Assembly: GCF_047496725.1 (NCBI RefSeq)
Contig: NC_132974.1
Coordinates: 12,823,501-12,887,500, forward strand
DNA: 64,000 nt
Origin: Anoplolepis gracilipes
Lineage: Eukaryota > Arthropoda > Insecta > Hymenoptera > Formicidae
Direction of reading: 5' to 3'
The translations under genes were made by a program, and so were the position numbers. How positions within the stretch are numbered: position 1 is the stretch's first letter; each line of letters opens with the position of its first letter. Positions 1-14,000 of the stretch are shown piece after piece. The notes beneath the pieces were generated by a model. That model saw only the letters and a list, made by a program, of their open reading frames with translations. It was not told the DNA's origin and did not search any database.

Positions 1-540
1 TGATTATATGGATATATTTTTTAATTATTATTATATTTGCTTATTTTTTAAATTATGAAAATTTCTTTTTCAAGCATACTTTAAAAAAAATTTTTTTGTT
101 CACATTTAAAATTTTCTTTAGTTTAAATTAATAAAAAAAAGAAATAATTTTCTCAAAATATGCTTTCTCTCAATAATTTACAGTTTATTTTCCAAAATTT
201 ATTTTTTTTAATATCCATTAATATTTAGAAATTTCTTTTCACCAATTACCGGACACTTTGTATAAATAAAAAGAGTACATACGCAGTTATACTTCTGTGA
301 TTATATGGATATATTTTTTAATTATTATTATATTTACTTATTGTTTAAATTATAAAAATTTCTTTTTTAAGCATAGTTTAAGAAAAAAATTTTTTGCTCA
401 CATTTAAAATTTTCTTTAATTTAAATTAATAAAAAAAAAATAAATAATTTTCTCAAAATATGCTTTCTCTCAATAATTTACAGTTTACTTTCCAAAACTT
501 ATTTTTTTTTAATATCCATTAATATTTAGAAATTTCTGAT
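1..540. repeat. Tandem duplication of an AT-rich unit of about 297 bp
   Basis: The block starting TGATTATATGGATATATTTT at position 1 recurs at 298 with few differences, and both copies share the stretch from CTCAATAATTTACAGTTTA to AATATTTAGAAATTTCT. The second copy breaks off near 537, about 86 bp before the sima bHLH exon. It may continue upstream of the window. Confidence 0.85.
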
Positions 541-623
541 TCTGTGAAAATGATATTGGATAAAGTAATTTACTTCGTAGATGATAAACACATTTGAAAA
601 CACGATGGAAATTGTTGTTGTAG

Positions 624-811
624 AAGTAACGAAAAGAGGAAGGAGAGGTCCCGCGATGCAGCGCGCTGCAGACGTAGCAAGGAGAGCAACATCTTTACCG
701 ATCTCGCGACCGCGCTTCCGGTTGCACGGGAACAGGCGGAGCACTTAGATAAGGCCAGCGTGATGAGGTTGGCGATTGCTTATCTGAAAGTCCGGTCCGT
801 TGTGGACTCGA
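624..811 (+). CDS. sima: sima exon: bHLH domain
   Basis: Encodes EKRKERSRDAARCRRSKESN and then helix 2 with HLDKASVMRLAIAYLKVR, the HIF-alpha bHLH. The acceptor is TTGTTGTTGTAG and the donor is GTGAGTATA at 812. The exon begins with the last base of a split codon and ends in phase 1. Protein sequence is open to the acceptor, so the initiator is in an exon before the window. Confidence 0.93.
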
Positions 812-1919
812 GTGAGTATAAATATCTGAATATTTCTCCTCATTATTCGTTTCGGAAAATGATGTAAAAAAAAACAGATAAAGATATTTATCGTAAAAGA
901 ATTTTTACATATCTTCAAGTACAAGCACTTTAAAAGTATATTCAATGTGGATTCTTTATTTTCTTATCATTTGAGAATAAATTGATACTGTAAAGATAGC
1001 TGTTTAGAGCAGTTAAAACTGTAGAAAGTATGGTTATAAGCTAGAAGAACATACGATTTAAAATATATTTTAAAAGTATACGCTTGCAGGTATACGTTAT
1101 TCAGAGATATAATTTTAAGATATTTAAAGAATTGATTTTATTATTATTTTTTTAAATATATATTTACTATGATTATGTGTAAAACTATTTGATTCGTCAA
1201 GTCAAGGATTTTCGAGTATAAATATTTTCAAAATACAGAATCTAATATCTGTAAAATTTTACAAATTTTTATCTTTAAAAAATTTTGAGATTAAATGAAA
1301 GACACAAGCATACTGACTAAATTATCAATTCTTATCTTAACGCAAGTTCCAGCCTCGTTAAAGTCCGAGTCGTCTCCAAAGATGGATGAACTATTTCCTC
1401 AAGCTCTCAATGGCTTTATGCTAGTACTCTCCAGTGACGGCAATATGATCTATCTATCGGAAAATGTCAGCGATTATCTCGGAGTGTCACAAGTACGTCA
1501 AACAAATCTAAAAAAACCATGATTATTCTAATTTTTAGAAACAAACTGTAAAACATAATATATAATATATAAGGTGATAAAATAACAAAACTTTTGCTTG
1601 CTGTACATAATTTTATAATTTTTATGCTTTTAATAATTAAATATATAAATTACGCGCTAAAAGAAATAAGTTTTCAAATTTTTTACATACGAGAAATATA
1701 TGGGAAATGCATCGTAATAATTAGCTTCTTAAAAATAAAGCCAAATTTATAAAAAAAAATTTAAATTAAATATGTAGAATACAGTATACAGCTGTAATTG
1801 TGTTATATTAGCTACTAATAATGTAATTAATGTAATGTAAAGATGTTATAAGCTTTGTAAAGTTTTTTTTAACTTTTTGCCAAAATCTAGGATTAGAAGG
1901 AATAAAGCTAAACGAAAGA

Positions 1920-1959
<40 letters not shown>

Positions 1960-4900
1960 CCTTTGGCGGTTCTGTATTTTGCGTAGATGGACATGATGGG
2001 ACAGAGCGTGTATGAATACAGCCATCCCTGCGACCATGATGAATTACGCGAATGGCTCTCCTTAAAACCGGCAGATAAGGATGAGAAACGTGCCTGCAGT
2101 TTCTTCCTACGACTCAAGTGCACCCTTACCAGCAAGGGCAGGAAGGTCAATTTAAAGAGCGCCTCGTATAAGGTAAGTCCTTTATCCATATTAATAGTTT
2201 TAATATGATTTTACATAATGTGTACTTATAAAACTGATATTTTATTAGATTTTTAATGAATATAAAAAAAGAGACAATTTTATATATTTATTAAAATTTA
2301 AATTAGTAAAATAATGAATAATTTCATTACTTTAACGATATTTAAATGTTATAATTAATACAAATACAAATATTTCTGATTTTTATATTTTTTATAAACG
2401 TATAAATGAGATATCTGAAAAAGCATGCATTAAACAATATGCTTTTGTAATTCATTCTCTCATTACAATGCATATCTGCTGTACAATGAATTCATTACTT
2501 TTAATTACTTAATTTTGACTTTACAACTTCAAAGAATGACATATATAGTATATTCGTGATTTCTATGAAATATTTATAGGTGATTCACTGCACTGGCAAA
2601 TTAACAAATATCCGCGACTCGAATTCGAACTCCATGGAGGTTGATAACGAGGAGCGAGAGAAGGAGGACGAGCTCGTGGAACAAGACACTGGGGCGTCCC
2701 TAGTGCTCGTAGGCAGTCCCATACCCCATCCCAGTAACATTGAAATACCTTTGGGACGCCATACCTTTCTGTCGAAGCACAATCTCAACATGAAATTCAC
2801 CTACGCTGACGAGAAGTATGTGATGGAAATATTTGTTTTATTTATGTTTTCAGGCGTTTCTATATTCTTATTGACAATCCGATGTTCTTGCTAAAAAATT
2901 CAGTTTCTACTGATATATGATATTATAGTTAATTTTCAATAAACGCAAGTCATTTCGAATATTTGACTTGTTACTTTGATCGTTTGATTAATCATTGAAA
3001 TTTGCATAATGTTAGTACAAGATCGATTGAAATACTTTATTAATCTTATCGTTATTCGATAAATTTTATCGTACATAAGATTCGAATGTTGATTTCCTTA
3101 TGACGCGTTGTATTATAAATATATACGTAATATTTTGAAAACATTATGAAATAAATTTTTATTATTGAACATTTTGCGTTGTATTATTGGAAGTATTTTT
3201 TGTCGCAATCAGGTTGGCTGAATATCTGGGCTGGGATAGCGAAGAACTGATGGGTCGATCGGTCTTCGAATTTTACCACGCACTCGACAATCTGGCGCTA
3301 GACAAGTGTTTTAAGTGCCGTAAGTATTATTTCTCCAATTAATTTTATACTTATTAATCACTTACAATTAGTAAAATTCGAAAACGTAAATATATTTGAA
3401 AATTTATTTTTTGAATAATTTTTGTACAATTTATTATAATTATTAATCATATTCTCTTTGCATAAATTGCCATTCTCGCTATAATATATTTCCGTGGAAT
3501 AAAATATATTAATTACTCTTGTGACTTTACCATTTAATTAAATAAATAGATTTTAAAATTCTTAAAAGAGTTACCTTTATATCCTATAATTTCCATATTT
3601 TTATGTTTCTATTTTTCTTGTGTATAAATTATACAAATTAAAGCATAAAACTAAATGATCGTTAAATGACAGTTTATACAACGATTGTCACTCGATCGGC
3701 ATTCATTTTTTTTTTTTTTTTTTTTTATCTAATGGTCTTTCCCAAGATATTATTCGCTATGTGAGCTAACACCGTGATGGCCATCGAAAGTAAAGAGATA
3801 CAAAAAGCGTGCATTAGAAGGGGATTTTGCAAGGGGAGGGTGAGAGGAGAAGCGGACTATTACGACGTAGAGTAGATCGACCTGGGTGAATGACACCGTA
3901 GAGGAATAAGGTTTCAAGGACGATTGTATCTCTCTTATCGCGGCGCTATTCGAGAAGACCCTTTTTATAGTCTCCTAGGGTAGCAAACGATAACGCGCGG
4001 CTAACGTTATCGGCTACCAGTTATGCAATTGCTATCACTAGACATATTTTATTTACAGGCCACATATATGCGCACGCGCGTGCTGCGCGATCGCCTTTAT
4101 CGCACTAGTTTCGGTAATTGAGTCGTAAAATTGCAGGTAGATATATAATGGAAAAATGACACATGGTAACAAAGTGCGAAGTCATAAAAAACGTCTCGGA
4201 AAATATTTATCGACAATTTTATACTTTGCTGTAGAAAAAGAGAAAAGGAAGAAGAAAAGTGTTGTAATATATTGAGCGATTGCACAATAAAAGTATAACA
4301 ATGTTGCAATTATAATTGTTAAAAGAATTTAAGAAATAATTACTTTAACAAGTAATTCTAACTCACATTTAATCGTCAAAATACATTTAAATATTGTTAA
4401 GTAAATAAATTAGAAATTGAAATGAAAAAACAGAGATAAATCTTTTCTAAATAAAACAACAAAATTTTTTTAATCGATGAATCCGATATTGGTAGAGCGA
4501 CACCCTGTATATACATACTCATATACAAAACGCGCACACGTACACGTTTTATAGGCATATACTCCCGAGAGTATTTGTCGGTTGCTCGTTATACTGGAGA
4601 ATGTACGGATCGTAAAGGACGATTTAGCCGGCCGCTTTAGGAGCTTTGCGTGTTCCGGCAATTCGCGACGTCGAGGATTCTCCCTCTTCAACATCAACCA
4701 ACTTCGGCTTCCCGACCGAATCAGCCTCGCACTAATCCCGCCCTGGTTACGTTTTATGCGAACGAAGGGATGCGAAGATATATTTTCATCCGCCTTCTCC
4801 TCTCCTTCTTCCCCAGAAGCAACGAGAGAATGTGTTTCTCGAAGGAACTATCCTTGAGCAACGGAATTGATCTTATGATGGGACTCGAAATCACAATAAA

Positions 4901-7900
4901 ATATCTGATTTATGTTTTTCGTGTTCTTTAACTTTCTTGTAAAATTAGAAGCGCTTTTATTTTCTTTTATTTTGACCTAAACAGCGATTTTTCTACTGAT
5001 TGTGAGCCAAAACAGTAATTTAAATTGCATTTACATATTTATCAATAACTTCTTCATCAATAATTTCTTTCTGTTATTATGTAATAATCAGATCATTAAT
5101 TATTGTTGAGTAATAAGTTGTAATAATGAAAATATTGAAAAATCATAAAAAAATTAAATAATATTCTACATTCTAATAATATTTCTTTTTTGAATAATAT
5201 TTGTCAAATTGCAACTTTTATGTATTATTTACAACATTAATTTAATAATATTTCAGTATGTTTGGGTTTCAAATAATGTTTAATAATCTCCGCAAGTATA
5301 ATTTAGGACCTACTCGATATCTTTTTATAATAAAATTCAAAGTTTTGTTCTGCGAAAAAGGAAAAATTATTTATGCAATAAAAATGCCTTTTCGATTGTT
5401 CTGAATGTTGCTCGCAGCAATTTTATGCCGATCGATGGAGTTTGCAATCCTACGCTGCACCTTTCGTCATCCGAAACGCGCGCGACGCTGCTATAAAACG
5501 GCGCGAATGCTCTCGCTTGCTCCGAGTCCTGAAACGATCGTACTCTCATCATCATCATTGCTCATTGTTTCAGTGTTCAGCAAGGGTCAGTGCGAGACTG
5601 TGGCGTACAGATTCCTCGGCAAACGGGGCGGCTACGCCTGGGTTATCACTCAAGCCACCCTGATCCACTGTTCGAAGCAGCAGAAGCCGATCTCCGTTGT
5701 CTGTGTCAACTACATTCTAAGGTAGGATTTGTCACCTGTCAATCCTTTTAATGCTAGTTCTCTTCCACAATATCGGAGTGCCTTCGAGCCTGCTTTTATC
5801 GTTTCTCGCATGAAATATGTTGCCATTTATATTTTTAATTTCGCGAAATCATAAACGGGAAATATCTTTGTTAATTAAATTATATATATATATGTCTCGG
5901 CTTGACTCAATTCTGGATGGATATTGCGTTATGATTGAGTCACCGAGTGTGTATTTTTAAATTATACCAAGTGGCTTAGGTTTCTCGAAAATTTAATTAA
6001 TTTTGAGTGATTTAAAATTGCTACTTTTCAATAATATTTTCTTTTATTGATATTTGCAAAATTTTGTTAGATTTTCAACTATTTTTTTAAATTTAAAGTA
6101 TATTTTATGCGCGAAAATTTAATATAATTTTTTAAATAAATATAATTTACATCTAACTGTTGCGTCATCAGATAACATTCCTTTCTATTGAAAAGGAGAT
6201 TAAGAAATTAGCATGGAAGTGAGTAGCGAAATCATTTCCGCACAGCTGAGACTTATGATGAGATTACATCATACGCAACAGTAGATGCACAAGATTCGTG
6301 TTTTTTGATAGAATATCCTCATTCGTTAATTTCGCGATATTACTGCATAAAAAATAAATTTCTATTATCAATTATCGCGTTCTTCAGCGTCTGTTTGATT
6401 CTGACAATTCTTTCGTGTAATTATTAAATTGATTAAAAATTTTTAAAAATATCGATTAAAAGTATTATGCATTTATTTATTGATTTTATATTTCAAAAGA
6501 AGATACATTAATTCTTTTTTTCGTATATTTTTTCGGCGATAAAAATTCATATTTTTATTTTCTTATCATTATTTGTAATATTCATAGAAAATTATAGTAT
6601 ACCGTAAAATTGTCATGAAAATAAGTTAGATGTAGTTAAAAACAACCTTATTCGGCAACAATAGTTATATACAATGTTAATTATCGTAATAAATATATAT
6701 TAATAATTTCGTAAAAAATTTAAATAAATTGGTCAAGTTTTTTAATTTTAAATTAATATATGATGCGACGGTAGACGCAAGTTTCACGCTAATATCAACG
6801 CTTGTTGATTTCGCGATCGTTTGTTTGATTAGCCGGACATATAAATTATTACTCACTACTACTGCGGACACGATACTTACTGTTATTTCCGGCAAACGTT
6901 GCAAAAGAGTAGTCACGCAAGGTAAGTGCACCCTTGATTTTTCTCTCGGCGCATTTTTAATTCTTGATTGGACGTTTAAGAGACATAAATAAAACTATTT
7001 AGAAAATAATAAAATTTATTGTCAAAAAAGAGAATGCATATATATTTATTTATTTAATTACATGATTCTTATCATTACTCATTTTTAATATATCAATAGA
7101 TTATAGATAAATTATGTAGAATTAATATTATTTATTTATTTATAAAAAATAACTTTTGTCGATGTCTGATATTTTATTTTGGAAATGAAGTTTATTAATT
7201 ATAATTAGGTTTCAATAAATTTCCATAAAAATATAGCGTATATTTAGTAAGTATTACACAAATAAAAATTTAAATATCTCTTTTTAATATAAAAAAATAT
7301 TTTTATCCTTATATAATGTTTTAAGTTTTATATGAAAGAATTAGCTTTATAAAAATTTTACAAAACAGACATGGTAAGAACATGTGTGTCGTTTGAAAAA
7401 TTGATTTTATTTTGACAGTTCTAAAATTTACTTTAGAGAACCTCTTTCTTGTTTTAATCTTTTATTTTTATGGACTTTCAATTTTTTTCTGCTTATTGCA
7501 TTCTATCTCGAATTGCTGCACCACTCAAGGCTTAAATTTGCGCGAGGAGACAGCCGGAGATCTACTTTTTTGTTTTCATTCTTTTTCCTTTTTTAACAAA
7601 CTGGCTTTTTCCTCACCTTTTTGTGCTTTTCGCATGTCTCTGTCGAAGGTACTCCGAATAAACGCGGCTGTCAGCACTGCTACTTTTACGAGCCGAGCGA
7701 GATTGTCTCTCGGATATTATATGTGTTTCTTTATTTCCGAAAAAATTTTGTAACAATTATGTCACTTTTTTTTTTACTAAACTAGCGGTTATATAAAACA
7801 GCGTAAAATATAAAATACGTAATAAAAATACTTATGAATCATCGTGAAATCACGATTTACATTACGATATATCTTTTTAATGTTAAATTTTATATTATAA

Positions 7901-7986
7901 AATAATTTGAGATTTATTGATTAAAATAGTTGATACGTAATAAAACAGTGAGATTATAAAAAAATTATAAAAAAACAAAAACACTA

Positions 7987-8029
<43 letters not shown>

Positions 8030-11000
8030 CTGGCATCGAGAAACGAAATAAAGAAAAAAAGAGAGAAAATAGTCGAAAATATTTTATCGCAAAAATTACG
8101 AAACGCCATCCTTTTCCATCTGAATTCGTCGACAATGTTGTACCCCGCTGGCCCGAAAGCGGAACTTGCATTACTGGAAGAACAAATAAAACGAGTTTTG
8201 CCCTTCCTTATTCTCCCCCTCTCCCTGTACTGCGAATGTTACCCTCTTTGGATTCTCGCGGTTCCGTAATACGCACCGAATCCGGAAAGCCGCTCCCTCT
8301 AGAAGAGAAGAGAAAATGAGGAGAGTATCGTGGCCGATATAAAACATCCCCTTTCTCTGCTTGGTCCCGTCGGGGCGGCGGTCCTACTCGCCGGTGGCTG
8401 AAAGGTGGTTGGCAGATCCCGGGTTGATTCCCCGTCTCCCCGATTCCCCGTCCGGTTTCCCGCTGTTCTCCCGAATGTTTTTTTTTTACCCCATCTCCGC
8501 GTCGCCGCCCCTACGTCCTACGTCCTCCTTCAGTTTCTCGACTCTTCCTTTTACTCTCGATTTCATCGGAGACTAAAGGTGGGACTTCAGTCGGCTGGCT
8601 GTCTTGCCGGAAGCGGAAACGCTCGCAGGCGGTTGTACATCTCGATCGTGTATGTATTATAGCATGCGATATGTTTCATATATGGAGTGAAAAATTAATT
8701 AGTGTAATTCTTATCATAAACGAGAGTGACGTAAAATAATATTAATATTGTAGTATAAAAAAATTACTACTGATATTAATATTTCTTCAAGAAATCTCAT
8801 AAAGGTTATTTAATATTTTTTGCTACAGTAAAGATTAAACGTGCTAAAATTAAAAATAATGGTTTAGATTCTAAAACAAAGTGGTACGTTTTATGTAATC
8901 TCTTCAAAAGTTTAATCTATTCTTGGCACCGTCGAGTAACTTTCGGTACCGTCTGCTTTTGGTATCGTCCAGTAATTTATATTGCTTACATTATATTCTT
9001 TGATTGATGTGCTTGTTTATCCGCTGACTCTACAACTGTTCTTTACAAAAAGTGATTTTAATGTTAAAGAAAGCGCAAAAAAAATCTTGATTAAATATAT
9101 AAAGAACTAAGACAATTAAAAGAAGCAAATTCAATTTTTTTAAATGTAGGCTCTTCAGTTATTCTACACGTCGGTGAATAAATGCAAAAGTCATTGTTTC
9201 ATAAAATTTTAATTTTTCTTTTATACATATTTTTGCATCAAATAATACTTCATAATTTCACGATATTACGATTTAAATACATCAATTTAGTTTTTAACTT
9301 TAAATGACTTTTGTTATTATATTTACAATTTAGATCATCTTTGCCAATGACTGTTCATGTTTATAATTCCAGTTTTCACTTATTGTAATTGCTAGGTGCT
9401 TCTTAGAGAGCTTGCTCTAAATATGTCTATACAGGACACTTACTTCCTGGAAAAACATAAAAAAACTTGAAATTTTCAAAGATTTTTTATACGCGGAAAA
9501 AGTCAGGAAATTTTCATGGAATTTTATTCAGAGAATTTTTTTTAAAGAACGTGTTTTTTTATTTTTTTTTTTATTGTAAGCAGTAAGTTGTAATTTTTTT
9601 AGTGATAAAAGGTAAAACTATTGTGCAAATGCAAAATGTTTTACAATGCTATTCAGTTTTAGTACATTTTTAAAAGCATTTAAAAGGCTGTTTATTTTTT
9701 TCTTTGTATATGAATGAGAAGCATTAGAAGATGAACACGTTAAAAAAGTTTATTTTAGAAAGTTGCACCCCCAAAAAAATTCTTTGCTTGAAGTTTTGAA
9801 GAAAAAATGTGGGAAATTAAGGATTTTTTTTTTTTTTTTTTTTTACAAGATTTGAATAGACACGCTGGTACATATCCCTATTACATTGCTAATCGGGGAG
9901 AACCGCGCACACAGATCGATAATTAACATCTGTCCGTTTTCGCCATTTTCGAATCTCGTTCATCTCGCTCGATTCATCCTCCTTAAAGCAAACGTCGAAA
10001 ACGAGAGCGCGTAGCCGAGGAGGCGGAAGCGACGCTTGCGCGTCGCGACGTCGCAGCTACCGTTCCTCGCCGTCGATACTCGCGCCCAGACCCCAGACGC
10101 GTCGTCTCATCCGCGTCCCGCGTCGTCGACCCTCTCTTCAACAGTCGAACGAAAGCGAGAGCGACGACAAACAGCGAAAGTGGTGCGTCGCGCAAGCTCA
10201 GTCGCGGTCGCGAAGTCGAAGGTTCGCGTGTCGTCAAGGGGGTTGGCGATGATCATCGTAAGTAAATGAATTTCCTAGGAACGATATGATGTTATGTATG
10301 ATAGTGTTTTTTCATAAAGAGAGAGAGAGAGAGAGAGAGAGAAATTGCAACTTAAAATAATTTAATTTTCCGCTTATTTTAATTAACTGACATCTGATTA
10401 AAATGACAATTGAATAATTAGACAAAGCATGGATCGATAATTCCAGATGGATGTTCTTTGAATTATACAAATTGAAATATATCTAACAGAATATCTCTAA
10501 AAGAAATCTTATCTTACTAAACTAAAATTACACATGTCAAAGTAAATTAAAATTTAAGTTATAGTACGCAAAATAATAAAAAAAAAAAAAAAAAAGAAAA
10601 AAGAAAGAGTGCAGACTCGCGATTTCTTTTCACAGCATATACGGCTACCGAAGAAATGTGATATCTCTTTCTGCTCTTTTCGCGTGTGTTTGACCAGTTT
10701 TCTTTGCAAGGATCTCCATGCAGATTTCTTTTGAAAGCTGCTACGTGTGAAACCGCGACTTCCCGCTCGGATTGCATCGCGTCGGATAGCTCGCCTGAGC
10801 ATTATACGTGAGATTATACAATCAGCGCACCTATTATTATACCAATAGCTCGGGGACATTGTGATATAAAAAGAATCGATGTGATATTCTGTCACGAGGA
10901 AGACAAAGATAATTTTTGTCCTTAATCAACCGCGGATATTATCTTATTGACGTTATTTCATAGTATCCGCGCCATGTCTTATAATTACACAAATTACATA

Positions 11001-14000
11001 TATATATATATATATATGTTACCGTATATTATATTTTAAAAAGAGGAAAAGATATTCTAAGAAGATTGGAAACGCGTTGTTTAGGCTTGAGTGTGTTCCG
11101 TATTTTTTTTTTTTTTTCAAGGTCGATGATATGATAAAAAATTAAAACACAGAACTATGTATGGCAAGCATAAATAGAGAATATTTAGCTTGCTTAAAAA
11201 TACATACAGATTTACTTTTACATAAACTCGGATAATTATTTATAACTTTATATATTTTCTCTCTTTTCTCTTTCTTTTTCAATGTCATATCGGAATACTA
11301 AAATGATTGAATTTGATAATAGAGTTTACAAACAGCCTACACATATAATTCTAGATTAGATTATATTTAATTTTCTTTGTCAGAAAAACAACATACGCTT
11401 CAAATTTTATCATATATATTATGCATTCTTTTTATTATCTGTTACATATTCTATATTTTAAATTATTCCCCGTAAATTATTCTCTATATTATGTAAATAT
11501 TTATATGCGCAAGAATGAATGAAGAATTTAATTTACGTATATTTATTTTCAAAATAAAAATTGAAAAGAGCAATCTCTATCGAATGAATGGTACATTGCA
11601 TTGCGTAATAAAGCACTGTATGTGTAAATAAGATAATTCGGAAATTTATTAATTTTAGAATAAAAAATAAACCGATTATGTACAGGTAAACTTAAAGAGA
11701 GAGAAAGAAAATGACGGTTTCTAATTCCCGGCAAAATATCAAACGTTCTAAAATCGCATGCGAGACGCGCATTCGGGTTACAACGGAGGGTTGACGTCGC
11801 GGATGCGACCACGTGCTATCACGGCATCTCAAAATAATTCCTTGCGTCCTTAACGTCAGCGGTTCGTCGTCACGTCGTGGCTGCAACACGATTCCGATCA
11901 CGGCCCGGTTATGCGAATCGGACGTCGATCGCTCTTCTCGACGAGTCAAGAACCGCTCGGCTGGAACGTTTTTATTTGACACGGTGGAGATGCGGTTGAC
12001 GAGAGACGTTCCTCGAACATGCTTTTAGCGACGAGTCAGTCGGATTATTTTTACGTGCGAATTGCGTGCATGCTTCTCTACAAGCGCCGCGATTTCATTT
12101 TATTATATATTGTATAGATTTACAAATTTATATAGCGCGAAATATATCGCTTTGGAATTTGCTTTCTGTTTCTAGGAACAAAGAGAAATGTGCAGCGCGC
12201 ATCGCGATAGAATATTTTATTATTAATTGTCACAAATATTATTTATAATTTTAAAAGAATTATTAATATTTACATAGAATTTTATTTTTAATTAATTAAT
12301 AATTATATAGAATTTTATTTTTATTTTTGCCAGATGCGTTTTTCTTTTCGGTTCATTGCGTTGACCGTGCATCGAGCGCAAAGACTCGGGACCTTGAGAG
12401 CTTAACCAGATCGATTGCATAAGGGATCGTTTTCAGCGACAAGACGTAGAAGGGGAAACCGAGAAGGGGGGGAGAGAGGGAAAAACAGCAGACAGATCGA
12501 TCCATATCGAACAGCCTCGATCGATACTCATCGGCGAGCGCTTACATTCGTCGCTGTTACACTGCTATCGCGTGTTCAACTGTCAAAGAGCCGAATAGAA
12601 TCGAGTAATTTATGAACCTTGGAATTCCTTAATTTAAGATCCGCGTGATCCATGAATAATTCCGTCGATCGAATAATCCGCGATGCGGGATTCTTTTGAG
12701 AGTCAAGAAGAAAACTTTACATAGATCTTAGGAGCTTCACAATCAGTCGATGATCGATCAGGAAAAATTGTCGCGTGCGAGCGACACGGCATCGTATTAT
12801 TTTTGAATTCTTTTTACGAGAATTGTTTGTCTCTTTCGGTTCCTCGCGAAAAACTTACAAGCTATTGACGAGATATACGAGCGCGGGTGTAAAAAAAAAA
12901 AAAAAAAAAAAAAAAACTAATAGACGACAAAGCGTTTTCGCTTTGCCGGTCGGAAAAAAATGTTCGGAAATAAATATATAATCAACGCGATTTATATTTT
13001 TCTCAGCCCGATAAGTGGCACATTTACGATTGCGTGTACGAATTTTTTACAGGAATCGACCATGTTCAATTTCGTTCGCAACATTAAAATAGCGGGCAAA
13101 TTCCTATGTCAATGTTTAACATTAATGTCTTGGATAGTTACGAATAGAATATAAAGTCGTAGCTTCGTAATGACCGATGTTTATGTATGCAAAATCGCGA
13201 TCGCGACATTGACCGGGTTGTCGTTGAATATTTACGGTTCTCTTCGATGGACGATCGAGCATAATTCCGGAAATCTAATCGCCATGAAAATGCCATCGAA
13301 TGCATTCGATTAATTTGTACACATATTCGTTTAGCAAAGGTGACGACGTACCTATTTCGAGTCACGCGCGATGAACAAAAGACGCAGAATTTCGTGAGAA
13401 AATTTCCTGACGATAAGATTTTATTCTTCACAGATTTAACTTTCTCCGTTCGCATTTGACGTTTGTGGTAAATTTTTATATCATCATCTGATCGGACGTA
13501 AATATCACGTACTGTGCATTCTTGAAAACTACGTATCACGGTATCTAAAAACATGCATATTTACTATGTAAGTTAACCGGGGCCGATAACGTGTAATGCA
13601 ATTAGACACTCGGGCAACTTGAGAACCTAGACAGATAACGCGAAACGTTTAAAAAACAAAGTTTGCACGGTCTGGCGTGACTTTGCGAACGGATCGCGAT
13701 TTGCAAATCGAATAGCTGAATAAACGAGGGACCGATAGAGATGGGGGAGAGAAAGAGAGAAGAGAGAGAAGAGTCGCGACGCGAACGCTGGCGCGGCGAG
13801 CGTGGCAAGTGCATCCCGACTCTCAACGCAATCGACGACGCGCGACGCGCGACCCGCGACTGTGTAACTCGGCCAGTGCTTTTCAGTCCGTCGTAGAGGC
13901 CGAAACTCGACGTGGGCGCTCGCGATAAGAGCACAAACGTGCCTCGCTTTGCACGATCGCGATCGCAAAATCCGAAGAGTCGTAGATCCGAGGTCGAATA

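Noticed and set aside
7412..7753. A 113-residue frame rich in Phe/Leu/Ser
   Set aside because: Composition is that of T-rich intron sequence; no ATG start or domain.
8361..8460. tRNA-like stretch with GGGTTGATTCCCC resembling a B box
   Set aside because: The B-box match lacks a conserved base, no acceptor or anticodon arms can be folded by eye, and no 3' T-run is placed correctly.
13138..13968. Minus-strand frames of 110-138 residues
   Set aside because: Arg/Ser-rich translations of CpG-rich DNA with no motif; neighbouring frames are equally open.
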